Shown: piece after piece, positions 40,110-48,930 of the stretch
Numbering within the stretch: the stretch's first letter is position 1
Layout: the number at the start of each line of letters is the position of its first letter
NCBI GenBank assembly: GCA_963703555.1
Contig: CAVPEV010000048.1
Coordinates: 83,124-147,123, forward strand
DNA length: 64,000 nt
Reading direction: 5' to 3'
Source: CAVPEV01 sp963703555
Lineage (GTDB): Bacteria > Actinomycetota > Actinomycetes > Actinomycetales > Cellulomonadaceae
The notes under the pieces: model-generated
What the model was told of the DNA's origin: nothing
Databases searched by the model: none
Seen by the model: the letters and a program-made list of their open reading frames with translations, nothing else
Made by a program: the position numbers and the translations under genes

Positions 40110-41641
40110 GGTTTCCCCGTCAGGTCGGCTGGTTCGCGCTCGGCACGGCGCTGCTCGGTCTCGGCGCACTGCCGGGGGCTCGTGTGCCGATCATCGGCGA
40201 CGACATGCAGGCCTACTTCGAGACCTATGCCCTGGTTCACGGTGGCGCCTTCGACGCGCTGGCGTGGGGCTGGCGCCAGGGCACGATGGCCGGGCACTTC
40301 AACCCGGTCGGGCAGGCACTCGGAGCGCTCTATCACTACAGCGCGTTCGCGGTCTCGTCCGCCACCGGCCTGAGCCCCCAGGCGTACGACCTGGCGGCGG
40401 GCGGGGTGCTGCTTTGGCTGACGGTGCTCGCGGCGGCCACCGCGCTCGCGTGGGGTCTCCGCCACACCAGCCCTGGGCCGGCCGTGCACCTGCCGTCTCT
40501 GCCGCGCGTGTTCGCCCTGCTGGCGGCGGTGACCGGCACCTCGCTCCAGCTGCACCCGTGGACGAACGACCCGGTGACGACGTTCGGCATGGCCGGATGG
40601 GGCTCGGCAGCGATCGGCTTCCTCGTCCTCGGTCTGGCGCTCCGATCGACCGTTCCCGGGCGGACGGCCTGGTCCGACCTGGTCTGGGTCGCCGTGGCCG
40701 GAGTCGTCGCGGTCCTCTACTACGAGGAGCTCGTGGGGATGGTGGCCGCTGCGGCCGCCGTGCTCCTGCTGAGCGGGCTCCGTGCACGACGACGGCACGA
40801 CCCCGCTGGCATCCGACGCGTCCTCCTGCTGGCTGCCACGGGTGTCGTCGTCCCCGCGATCGTGTTCGTCGCCGGACGCTACCTCGCGGTCCCTTCGGGG
40901 GACAGCAACTACACGGGCACCACGGTGGCGTTCGGACCGCAGGGGTTGGCCACCTGGTGGGCAGCCATGCTGGGTGCGCTGCCGGGCGGTGGCTGGCCGT
41001 ACCTCATTGCGCAGTCGGGCGGGAGCATCACGCTCACGTGGGTGTCGTTCCTGCTCGCAGCGGCGACGATTGCGGGCCTGGCCGTGCTGGCAATCGCGTG
41101 GGTGCACGCGCGCCGGCCGTCGGACGTCACGGGATGGGCGTGGGCGCCGCTGGTGGCTGGCGTCGTGGTCGGTTGGGCGTTGACCACAGCGACCCAGGCG
41201 TTCACACCGAAGTACATCAGCGAGATCCACGTGCCCGGCCAGGTCTACCTGTACTACGCGGTGGGCGTCGTGTGCGTGAGCATGCTCGTCGCGTGGGTCG
41301 TCATCGCACTCGGAGGGCGCCTGCGCCCGGTCGCTCCGGCCTTGCTGATCCTGGTCGGCGCATTCGTCATGGTGCAGGTGCCGCTCAACTGGCAGCTTGG
41401 TGGCATCAGCGAACAGGCGTTCACCGCGAACCGGCACCTGTCCAAGGCGGCGTCGGACGACCATGTGCCGCCCCAGCAGCGCTGCACCGCACTGCTGATG
41501 TTCGCGCAGCACCCGTGGCCGGACTACTACCGGAAGGCGGTGGTGCCCGACGCGATGGCCGACTTCCAGGCCGTTTTCGACACCCCGCTGTGCCCCGACC
41601 CCGTCGTCGTTGCGAAGGTTCAGGCGCTGCTCGCTCCCTGA
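40106..41641 (+). CDS. GT-C-like multi-pass membrane protein
   Basis: The 511-residue product has a first helix (FPRQVGWFALGTALLGLGAL) followed by an extracytoplasmic loop IIGDDMQAYFETYALVHGGA with an Asp pair, the position of the catalytic acidic motif of GT-C glycosyltransferases. Eleven or so further helices follow, and a C-terminal soluble part DDHVPPQQRCTALLMFAQHP. No close named family is recognised. It would use a polyprenyl-phosphate sugar made by the GT2 at 38092. Its start overlaps the flippase stop (ATGA), and it ends the plus-strand operon; 63 bases separate it from the convergent wzt. Confidence 0.7.
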   Translation: MRFPRQVGWFALGTALLGLGALPGARVPIIGDDMQAYFETYALVHGGAFDALAWGWRQGTMAGHFNPVGQALGALYHYSAFAVSSATGLSPQAYDLAAGGVLLWLTVLAAATALAWGLRHTSPGPAVHLPSLPRVFALLAAVTGTSLQLHPWTNDPVTTFGMAGWGSAAIGFLVLGLALRSTVPGRTAWSDLVWVAVAGVVAVLYYEELVGMVAAAAAVLLLSGLRARRRHDPAGIRRVLLLAATGVVVPAIVFVAGRYLAVPSGDSNYTGTTVAFGPQGLATWWAAMLGALPGGGWPYLIAQSGGSITLTWVSFLLAAATIAGLAVLAIAWVHARRPSDVTGWAWAPLVAGVVVGWALTTATQAFTPKYISEIHVPGQVYLYYAVGVVCVSMLVAWVVIALGGRLRPVAPALLILVGAFVMVQVPLNWQLGGISEQAFTANRHLSKAASDDHVPPQQRCTALLMFAQHPWPDYYRKAVVPDAMADFQAVFDTPLCPDPVVVAKVQALLAP

Positions 41642-41704
41642 CGGGCCGCGCGCGGACCAGGCCAGCCCCTGCGCCCAGCGGAGCGAGGGTGACGACGAGT
41701 TGGT

Positions 41705-42907
41705 TCAGACCGCGACGAACGACGAGTCCGCCGCGAGTGGCCCTTGGCTGCGCCCATCGCCCTGCACCTGCAGGCTGGCAGCTTCGAGCACCCGGTGGAT
41801 CTCGCGGCCGTCCCCGCCGACGAGGTCAGCCCGGACCGTGTAGAGGCCCTCGCCGAGGTTGAGGTGAGGGAGGCGGAAGTCGAAGGTCGCCGGCCGGTCG
41901 AGCGGAGGGGTGTCGATCCCCAGCAGCTGGGTGTTCGTCCCGAAGACGCTGGTCCCCATCGCCGTCTGGACGCCGACACCGAGCACCCAGTCGGTGAGCG
42001 GCTGGTCGGGTTCCACGCAGACTCGGACGCGCACCGAGTCGTACGAGCTGATGGACGAGACCTGTTCCCCGGTCGCGTCGTCGACGATCGCCGCCCAAGC
42101 GATGTGCGCGGCGGGCGCCGGACGTGCCGCCGCCGCCTCACGCGCCTGGGCCCGCTCGATCTCGTTCTGCCGGGTGGACTCGAAATCGGCCCGCAGCACG
42201 CGGAGCGCGTCCTTGGGCTCACCGTCTGCGACGACGTTTCCGTGCTCGAGCACGAGGGCGCGGTCGCACAGGTCCGCGACCTGGTCGAGGGAGTGGGTGA
42301 CGAGGACGATGGTGCGACCCTCGTGCTGGAAGCCACGGATGCGCTCCATGCACTTGCGCTGGAACGGCTCGTCGCCCACCGCGAGGACTTCGTCGACGAG
42401 CAGGATGTCGGGATCGACGTGCACCGCGACGGAGAACGCGAGCCGCACGTACATGCCCGACGAATAGAACTTCACCTGTGTGTCGATGAACGGCTCGATG
42501 CCGGAGAAGTCGACGATCGCGTCGAAGTAGCGGTCGGTCTGCGCCCGGGAGATGCCCAGGATCGACGCGTTGAGGTAGACGTTCTCCCGCCCCGTGAGGT
42601 CGGGGTGGAATCCGGCACCCAGCTCGAGCAGGGCGGCGAGGCGGCCGCGGAGCTGGACCGAACCGGTGGTGGGCTGGATGATCCCGCCGATCAGTTTGAG
42701 CAGCGTCGACTTGCCGGAACCGTTGGGGCCGACCAGGCCGACGGTCGAGCCGGAGCCGATCGTCATGTTGACGCCCTGCAGTGCCCAGAAGTCGTCCTTG
42801 TGTAGGTTCGACCGGCCGAAGTTGACGAGCCGCTCCTTGAGGGACTTCTCCTTGCGGATGACGAACCGCTTGGAGACGTCCGCAATCTCGATGACGGGCG
42901 TGGACAT
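41705..42907 (-). CDS. wzt: Polysaccharide ABC exporter ATPase with Wzt C-domain
   Basis: The 400-residue protein from ATG 42907 has Walker A GPNGSGKSTLL, the teichoic-acid/O-antigen type signature FYSSGMYVRLAFSVAVH and Walker B PDILLVDEVLAVGDEPFQRK, typical of Wzt/TagH/RfbB. The LNASILGISRAQTDRYFDAI region also marks this family. Residues about 265-395 form a Wzt_C-like beta sandwich (ISSYDSVRVRVCVEPDQPLT, LLGIDTPPLDRPATFDFRLP), which in other bacteria binds the finished, end-capped glycan. So export probably depends on recognising a terminal modification. It overlaps wzm by TGATG. Confidence 0.92.
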   Translation of the reverse strand: MSTPVIEIADVSKRFVIRKEKSLKERLVNFGRSNLHKDDFWALQGVNMTIGSGSTVGLVGPNGSGKSTLLKLIGGIIQPTTGSVQLRGRLAALLELGAGFHPDLTGRENVYLNASILGISRAQTDRYFDAIVDFSGIEPFIDTQVKFYSSGMYVRLAFSVAVHVDPDILLVDEVLAVGDEPFQRKCMERIRGFQHEGRTIVLVTHSLDQVADLCDRALVLEHGNVVADGEPKDALRVLRADFESTRQNEIERAQAREAAAARPAPAAHIAWAAIVDDATGEQVSSISSYDSVRVRVCVEPDQPLTDWVLGVGVQTAMGTSVFGTNTQLLGIDTPPLDRPATFDFRLPHLNLGEGLYTVRADLVGGDGREIHRVLEAASLQVQGDGRSQGPLAADSSFVAV

Positions 42908-43827
42908 CACAGCTCCTGGGCGAAGTTGCTCTGCAGGCGTGCGAAGATCCGTTGGCACACCCAGAGCGCCACGAGGGACGCCCCGAGCGAGATCGACAGC
43001 AGCTTGCCGAGGTTGGCGGGGTAGGGCTCGCCGGCGCCCGCCACCCAGAGCGAGCGCTGGAAGCCGAGAACCACCTGGGTCATCGGGTTCGCGAGATAAA
43101 TGTCGAGCGCAAGGCCGTGCAGGGCGCTCGCGACGTACCTCCACGCGTAGACGATCGGCGACGCCCACATGAGGATCATGATGAGGATCTCGATCAGGTA
43201 CTGGACGTCCCGCAGGTACACGTTGACGGCCGCCAGGAGCAGCCCGAGTGCGGTGGACCAGACGATGAGCACGGCGAGCGCCACGACGAAGTATCCCCAG
43301 CGGCGCCCCGTCGGGAAGGCGCCCGTGACGGCGGTCGCCGTGAGCAGGATCAACAGCTGTATGGCGAAGTTGAAGAGCGCTGCGCCGACGACGCTTAGCG
43401 GATAGACCTCGCGCGGGACGTAGACCTTCTTGACCAGGCCGGAGTTCGCGACGATCGATCCGGTGCCGCCGGTGACGATGTCGCTGAACAGCTGCCAGGC
43501 GGTCAGCCCGGAGAAGATGAAGATCGCGAAGCCGGGGATGCCGCCCGGGTGCGTGGGGGTCTGCGCTGCGCCGAGGAACGTGCCGATCGCGACGTAGTAG
43601 ACGAGCAACATCGCCAGCGGCTTGGCGAGACTCCAGAAGAAGCCGAGGACGCTGTCCTTGTAGCGGGCCTTGAGCTCACGACGGATGAGCAGGTCGAGCA
43701 GCTCGCGGTGTTCGTAGAGGTCGGTGATGGACCGCCACGTACCCCGGAAGAAGCCGGGGCGGGGTCCTGCGGGCCGCAGGGGCTCCGCGGCGAGTCGTTC
43801 CGCACGCGACAGGCTCTCGGTGGTCAT
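42907..43827 (-). CDS. wzm: Polysaccharide ABC exporter permease
   Basis: I choose the internal ATG 43827, which has GGGGAG before it, over ATG 43845; 306 residues result. The N-terminal amphipathic part YEHRELLDLLIRRELKARYK and DSVLGFFWSLAKPLAMLLVY are hallmarks of Wzm/TagG permeases, as are LVKKVYVPREVYPLSVVGAA and NVYLRDVQYLIEILIMILMW. Six membrane helices are visible. Together with Wzt it carries an undecaprenyl-linked polymer through the membrane. The gene lies divergent from the SpoIID-type gene at 43980; the 152-base space should hold both promoters. Confidence 0.92.
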   Translation of the reverse strand: MTTESLSRAERLAAEPLRPAGPRPGFFRGTWRSITDLYEHRELLDLLIRRELKARYKDSVLGFFWSLAKPLAMLLVYYVAIGTFLGAAQTPTHPGGIPGFAIFIFSGLTAWQLFSDIVTGGTGSIVANSGLVKKVYVPREVYPLSVVGAALFNFAIQLLILLTATAVTGAFPTGRRWGYFVVALAVLIVWSTALGLLLAAVNVYLRDVQYLIEILIMILMWASPIVYAWRYVASALHGLALDIYLANPMTQVVLGFQRSLWVAGAGEPYPANLGKLLSISLGASLVALWVCQRIFARLQSNFAQEL

Positions 43828-43979
43828 CGGCTCCCCACGTCCCATCCTGTCGGCCCGGCCGACGACTGCTCGTGCAGCGTACCTGTCCGCGCGCCACGCC
43901 GGACCTGGCCGAGAACTGCCGCCGGCGGCGCTCCTGGTGCGACGATGAAGGCTACACGTCGCCCCCGAGAGGATTGGTC

Positions 43980-45923
43980 ATGCCCCGGCGGTTGCCCGTG
44001 CGCCCGATCGTCGTGCTGGCGGCGGCCGCCGTGCTTGTCGCAGTGTCCACGTCCACCCCCGCAGTCGCGGCGTCCGCTCCGACGGCCGTTGCCGCTGCCA
44101 CAGCCGCGACCGTGCCGGTGGTTGTGCCGAGCCCGATCGGTACCTACACCTTCACCGGGCACGGGTGGGGCCACGGTCGGGGGATGGGGCAGTACGGGGC
44201 GCTCGGATACGCGCTAGCCGGGTGGTCGTACGCGCAGATCCTCGACCACTACTACGGCGGGACGGTCCCGGCGGCGCCCGACGACCGCAACCTCCCGATC
44301 GACGTCGAGTTGACCGACCGGACCGGCAAGGACACCGCCGCCACCGGGACAAGTCTGACGCTCGACGCGGGTGCCGGCGCCCAGCCGGTCTTCATGTCCG
44401 ACGGGACGACGCCGGCGCATGCCGTACGCCTCGTGCCGGACGGCAAGGGCACCTTCACGGCACAGGCGGCTCGGACCGAGTGCGGGAGCGGCAGCATCTG
44501 GGCTGACATCGGGCCCTACCCGTCCGGCACGGTGATCCGCGACGGGGCCGGCCAGTCCATCACCCAGTGCGACGACACCCGGGAGGAGAGCTATCGCGGC
44601 TCGCTGGTCGCCTGGCAGCGGGGCACCACCTCATACACGTTCAACCGGGTCGCCGTCGAGGACTACCTCCGCGACGTGGTGCCGCACGAGTCGCCGGCGA
44701 GCTGGGGCACCCTCGGCGATGGCGCTGGCATGCAGGCCCTCGAGGCGCAGGCGGTGGCTGCGCGCAGCTATGCGCTCTCCTCCAGCCGCCCTTCGGGCGC
44801 GAAGACGTGCGACACCACGGCCTGCCAGGTCTACCTGCCTTACGCGACCCGCCCGTACGCGACCTCCACGTGGACGACCCTCCCGTACCCGCAGAGCGAT
44901 CAGGCGGTCGCAGCCACGGCGGGCCAGGTGAGGCGGATGGGTTCGGCCGGGGGCGCGATCGCGCGCACCGAGTTCAGCTCCTCGACGGGTGGCTTCACTG
45001 CGGGCGGCACCTTCCCCGCGGTCGTGGACGACGGCGACGCCGTTGCGCAGAATCCCAACCACACGTGGACGGCGACCTTCTCGGCCGTTCAGGCGGCCGC
45101 GGAGCTCGGGCTCTCCGGCGTCAGCGGGATCACGATCACCGGACGCAACGGCCTCGGTGACTTCGGGGGTCGCGTCACGCAGTTGCAGGTGACCGACGCG
45201 GCCGGCGCACCCCACAGCTACACGGGCGCCCAGTTCCAGAGCCTGATGGGCCTCAAGTCCGATTGGTTCACCGTGGCGGGGATCACGCCCGGTCAGGCCC
45301 AGGCCGTGGTCCGCAGCCTGTACCACGATGTGCTCGGTCGCGACCCCGACCCGACGGGCATGGCCGGCTGGACGGCGACGGTGCAGCAGACCGGCAACGG
45401 CCAGTGGGTCGCCAACGGCATCGTCTACTCCAAGGAGCGTCTCGTGACGCTGGTGTCCGCGCAGTACCGGGCGGCCCTCGGACGGGAGCCGGAGACGGGC
45501 GGGCTCAACAACTGGGTGGGTTACCTCGAGAGCGGCGCCGGTGTCTCGGACCTCCAGATCGGCATCTACGCCTCGCAGGAGTCGCTCAACGTCCTTGGTG
45601 GTGGCGACACAGCCACCTGGGTGGGCGCGATGTACGCCTCGATCCTCGGGCGGCAGGCCGCCCCGTCCGAGTTGGCCCAGTGGACGCAGGTAGCGCTGAC
45701 CCAGGGGCGGGTGCGGACGGTGGCCGGGATCGCCAAGTCCGCCGAGGCCGGGCTGCACCGGCTCGACGGCTACTACCAGCAGTACCTTGGACGGTCGCTC
45801 GACCCGACCGGGGCGAGAACGTGGCTGCCCTACATGACCGGCGCCGGGGACTTCCAGGTGCCGGGATTCATCGGCGGCTCGATCGAGTACTGGAACCGGT
45901 CCCAGACGCGCTACCCGTCCTGA
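43980..45923 (+). CDS. SpoIID/LytB-domain secreted protein with DUF4214 repeats
   Basis: The 647-residue protein has a signal peptide (RLPVRPIVVLAAAAVLVAVS, then PAVAA). The SpoIID-like domain runs from GHGWGHGRGMGQYGALGYAL near residue 60 through VEDYLRDVVPHESPASWGTL and LEAQAVAARSYALSSSRPSG to FSSSTGGFTAGGTFPAVVDD, the last containing the conserved STGG. SpoIID proteins are lytic transglycosylases or glycan-binding remodelling enzymes. C-terminal 200 residues are DUF4214 repeats (LYHDVLGRDPDPTGMAGWTA, RAALGREPETGGLNNWVGYL, ASILGRQAAPSELAQWTQVA, QYLGRSLDPTGARTWLPYM). This pairs in design with the amidase at 33932. Start ATG 43980, the frame to 43872 being non-coding. Confidence 0.88.
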   Translation: MPRRLPVRPIVVLAAAAVLVAVSTSTPAVAASAPTAVAAATAATVPVVVPSPIGTYTFTGHGWGHGRGMGQYGALGYALAGWSYAQILDHYYGGTVPAAPDDRNLPIDVELTDRTGKDTAATGTSLTLDAGAGAQPVFMSDGTTPAHAVRLVPDGKGTFTAQAARTECGSGSIWADIGPYPSGTVIRDGAGQSITQCDDTREESYRGSLVAWQRGTTSYTFNRVAVEDYLRDVVPHESPASWGTLGDGAGMQALEAQAVAARSYALSSSRPSGAKTCDTTACQVYLPYATRPYATSTWTTLPYPQSDQAVAATAGQVRRMGSAGGAIARTEFSSSTGGFTAGGTFPAVVDDGDAVAQNPNHTWTATFSAVQAAAELGLSGVSGITITGRNGLGDFGGRVTQLQVTDAAGAPHSYTGAQFQSLMGLKSDWFTVAGITPGQAQAVVRSLYHDVLGRDPDPTGMAGWTATVQQTGNGQWVANGIVYSKERLVTLVSAQYRAALGREPETGGLNNWVGYLESGAGVSDLQIGIYASQESLNVLGGGDTATWVGAMYASILGRQAAPSELAQWTQVALTQGRVRTVAGIAKSAEAGLHRLDGYYQQYLGRSLDPTGARTWLPYMTGAGDFQVPGFIGGSIEYWNRSQTRYPS

Positions 45924-45936
45924 CGGCGGCGCGACC

Positions 45937-47406
45937 TCAGGCGTTCGTCGCGACCAGGTAGTCCCAGGCCTCGGCCGCGTACTGGTCCCATGTGCGCGCG
46001 ACACGGGAACGGGCCTGCATGGCCAGGTCGTGGTGCAGCGCGTCGTCGGTGAGCAGCGCCGCGAGGGCGCGGGCGAGGTCAGCCTCGTCGCGGGGATCCA
46101 CCGTGAGCGCGCCGCCGCCCTGCGCGATCTCCAGCATGCTGCCGAAGTTCGACGTGACCACCGGCGTTCCAAGTGCCAGCGACTCCGCCACGGGCAACCC
46201 GAACCCCTCGTTGAGCGACGGGAACACGGTGCACCGCGCCAGGCTGTACAGCGCCCACAACAGTCGATCGGGCAGTCCCAGCACGGACTCCACCGGACGC
46301 CCGGCGTCGGCCAGCTCGGCCAGCCGCCGGACGAAGCCCTCGCTCTTCCAGGCGTTGCCGCCGACGAAGAGCAGCGAGAACTCGTGCCCGTCGCGCCACA
46401 GCAGCTCGGCGGCGTGCAGCACCGCGAGGTGGTTCTTGCGCGGCTCGTGGCTGCCGACGCACAGCACCAGGGGGAGGGTCGGCAGGAGGTACCGCGCGGT
46501 CGCCTCCTCGAGCGCCCTCGGCGTCGGGACGACCGCCTCGACAGCGAGCGGGATCTCGCGGATGTCGGGACCCTCGAGGCCGGTGCTCCGCACCATCGTG
46601 CGCCAACCCTCGTACTCGCGGGCCGCCGCGCCGGAGATCGTCGCGATGCGGTGGGCGTGCCGCAGGGCGGCGAGCTCGAGGACGAACCGCGGCGGCACGT
46701 CGTCCGCCGCCGTCTCGGCCGAAGTCAGGGGCACCGTGTCGAAGCCGATGGCCGCACTCCGGGAGCGGGAGAACCGCAGCAGCGCCTCCATGCGTCGGGT
46801 GCGTCCCTCCTCCAGGACGACCTCGGGCAGCACGTAGGTCGCCCGCCACGGGATGACGACGGGTCGGTCGCGCGCGTGAGCGCTTTCCGTCCTCGCCTTC
46901 CCGATCCGGGTGCCGAGCGCGCGGCTCAGTTCGGCCGGGCTCAGCGGACGCATCGCGCGGTGGTCGAGATGCCACCCGACGGCCCGCACGCGGTGATCGG
47001 CCACCCAGCGCTGCAACGTCTCGCGCGTCACCCGCTGGATTCCGGTGCCGAGCGACGTGCGCGCCAGGTGCTCGATGTCGATGACCGGGCCGCCGACGAC
47101 CTCGACCGACGACGCCCGGTCGCCCTCTCGGATGAGCGCCGCCACCGCTTCGTACACCTGCCGGGGGCCGGCGAAGCGCGCCGCGCGCCGAGTCTCGAGG
47201 ACGGTCTGTGCGGTCGGCATCGCTCCGGACAGCACCGACAGGGCGAGCCAGACGACCTCGTCGTCAGGCTGCTCCAGGTGGTGCTCGACGAGGGGGCCCG
47301 CGTCGGCCGGTGTGACTTCGCGCTCCTCGAGCGTCGTCGCCAGCAGCGCGAGGCGCTCCGGTGCCGGAGCGACGGCTCGCAACCGCCGTGTCGCGAACGG
47401 GCTCAT
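45937..47406 (-). CDS. Family 4 glycosyltransferase with distinct N-terminal domain
   Basis: The 489-residue product from ATG 47406 has an unusual helical N-terminus of about 120 residues (LALLATTLEEREVTPADAGP), then a motif SLGTGIQRVTRETLQRWVAD shared with its neighbour, and a GT-B fold: LPLVLCVGSHEPRKNHLAVL, LFVGGNAWKSEGFVRRLAEL and VFPSLNEGFGLPVAESLALG with the nucleotide-sugar Glu (NEGFG..E). It transfers a sugar from a nucleotide donor in the cytoplasm. It overlaps the preceding paralogue by 4 bases. The donor is unknown; GDP-sugars are likely given the GDP-mannose dehydratases nearby. Confidence 0.87.
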   Translation of the reverse strand: MSPFATRRLRAVAPAPERLALLATTLEEREVTPADAGPLVEHHLEQPDDEVVWLALSVLSGAMPTAQTVLETRRAARFAGPRQVYEAVAALIREGDRASSVEVVGGPVIDIEHLARTSLGTGIQRVTRETLQRWVADHRVRAVGWHLDHRAMRPLSPAELSRALGTRIGKARTESAHARDRPVVIPWRATYVLPEVVLEEGRTRRMEALLRFSRSRSAAIGFDTVPLTSAETAADDVPPRFVLELAALRHAHRIATISGAAAREYEGWRTMVRSTGLEGPDIREIPLAVEAVVPTPRALEEATARYLLPTLPLVLCVGSHEPRKNHLAVLHAAELLWRDGHEFSLLFVGGNAWKSEGFVRRLAELADAGRPVESVLGLPDRLLWALYSLARCTVFPSLNEGFGLPVAESLALGTPVVTSNFGSMLEIAQGGGALTVDPRDEADLARALAALLTDDALHHDLAMQARSRVARTWDQYAAEAWDYLVATNA

Positions 47407-48926
47407 CTCCCCGGCCCCTGCTCGACGAGCACGCTCCACAGCTCGTTCGCGTACGTGGCCCACGGCTTCGGGCGGTACGCCCGCGCCTCGGAGCGCAGGC
47501 GCCCGAGCAAGGCGTCGTCCGTGAGCACCTGGCGCAGTGCTCGCTCGATCTGACGGTCGTCGCGCGGGTCGACGAGCAGGCACCCGCCGCTCTCGGCGAT
47601 CTCCTGCGTCGAGCCGTAGTCGGTGGTGATGACGGGCGTTCCACAGGACAGCGACTCCGCCACCGGCAGCCCGAATCCCTCGTGCAGCGAGGGGAAGACC
47701 GTGGTTGTCGCTGCGGCGACGAGCGGCCACATCTCGTCGTCGGGCAGCACGCCGTGGTCAACGAGCGGCCGGCCCATGCGCGTCAGCCGCTCGACGGCCT
47801 CGTCGTAGGCCCGCATGTCCCAGCCTGGGCCGCCGACGAAGTGCAGCTCGAAGTCGAGGCCGTCGCGCCACAGCGCCTCGGCGGCGTGCAGCACCGCGAG
47901 GTGATTCTTGTGCGGCTCGTGGCTGCCGAGGCACAGCAGCACGGGCCTGTCGGGCGCGGGCGCCGGCTCGACCGGTGGAGCATCGGCGGCGAGCCCGACC
48001 TCGACCACGCGGGGCCCGTCGAGGCCCTGGGCGGCGAGCGCGGACGAGAAACCCTGGAACTCCGCAAAGGACGAGGCGCTGATGGCGGCGATCCGGCGCG
48101 CGTGCTTGAGCATGCTCAGGTACCGGACGAAAGCCGTCGCGTCGCCGAGCGGGCGCATGTCGATGCTCGTCACCGGGATCGCGTCGTACCCGATGGCGAC
48201 GACGGCGGAGCCGGAGAACTCGGCGAGCGCGGCCAGCGCCGGCGTGGCGGCCGACGGCGGCACTTCGGTGAAGACCAACGTGGAGCGCCAGGGCACGCAC
48301 AGCCGCGGCGCCGGTTCGTCGTCGCCGGCGCCGCCTGTCCAGGGCTTGTCGTGCCGCAGCACCCGGTGGGCCTCGCGGGGTGTCAGGGGACGGTGGCCGG
48401 CGTGACCTGGAGCCCAGGCGACGAGGACCGGAGCGTGCTGCTCCATCCACAGGGCGCACACGCGACGCGTCACCCGCTGGATGCCGGTCTGCTTGTCGTT
48501 CCGGGCGGAGAAGTCGGTCTCGACGAGCACGGCGTCGGTGACGACGTCCATCGCCATGGGGACCAGCCCGCGCGACCGGGACGCGTGCCGGGCGTGCTCG
48601 AGCAGGAGCACCTCGACCGCCGTCCGGTCGACCGAGAGCTCCACCGCCCGGCGGAACCACGCGAGCTCCTGCGCCGTCGGGTACGCGCCGACGACGGCCA
48701 CGAGCACGAGCCACAGGCGGGCCGGATCCCCCGTCAGGACCTCGGCGGCGAGCAGTGGAAGCAGCTGCGCAGCGTCCCTCGCGTCGTCGGTCTCGCGGTC
48801 GGGTGCCGCCCCGAGCAACACGTCACTCGCCGCCCTCAGGCGCTGCGCGAGTGCGGCGAGCTGCGCTTGCGCAGCGAGCTGTCGGGCGTCGACCCGCGCG
48901 GCGGGCACTGTGGCCGATGACGGCAC
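47403..48926 (-). CDS. Family 4 glycosyltransferase, paralogue of its neighbour
   Basis: From GTG 48926 (507 residues; upstream frame runs into the methyltransferase tail) it has the same plan as 45937: a helical N-terminus (AQLAALAQRLRAASDVLLGA), then NDKQTGIQRVTRRVCALWME, and the GT-B core LLCLGSHEPHKNHLAVLHAA, LHFVGGPGWDMRAYDEAVER and VFPSLHEGFGLPVAESLSCG. The pair clearly arose by duplication; they differ enough in the N-terminal half to act on different acceptors or in succession. Stop overlaps the next start. It forms a minus-strand trio with the FkbM methyltransferase upstream. Confidence 0.87.
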   Translation of the reverse strand: MPSSATVPAARVDARQLAAQAQLAALAQRLRAASDVLLGAAPDRETDDARDAAQLLPLLAAEVLTGDPARLWLVLVAVVGAYPTAQELAWFRRAVELSVDRTAVEVLLLEHARHASRSRGLVPMAMDVVTDAVLVETDFSARNDKQTGIQRVTRRVCALWMEQHAPVLVAWAPGHAGHRPLTPREAHRVLRHDKPWTGGAGDDEPAPRLCVPWRSTLVFTEVPPSAATPALAALAEFSGSAVVAIGYDAIPVTSIDMRPLGDATAFVRYLSMLKHARRIAAISASSFAEFQGFSSALAAQGLDGPRVVEVGLAADAPPVEPAPAPDRPVLLCLGSHEPHKNHLAVLHAAEALWRDGLDFELHFVGGPGWDMRAYDEAVERLTRMGRPLVDHGVLPDDEMWPLVAAATTTVFPSLHEGFGLPVAESLSCGTPVITTDYGSTQEIAESGGCLLVDPRDDRQIERALRQVLTDDALLGRLRSEARAYRPKPWATYANELWSVLVEQGPGR

Positions 48927-48930
48927 GCGA

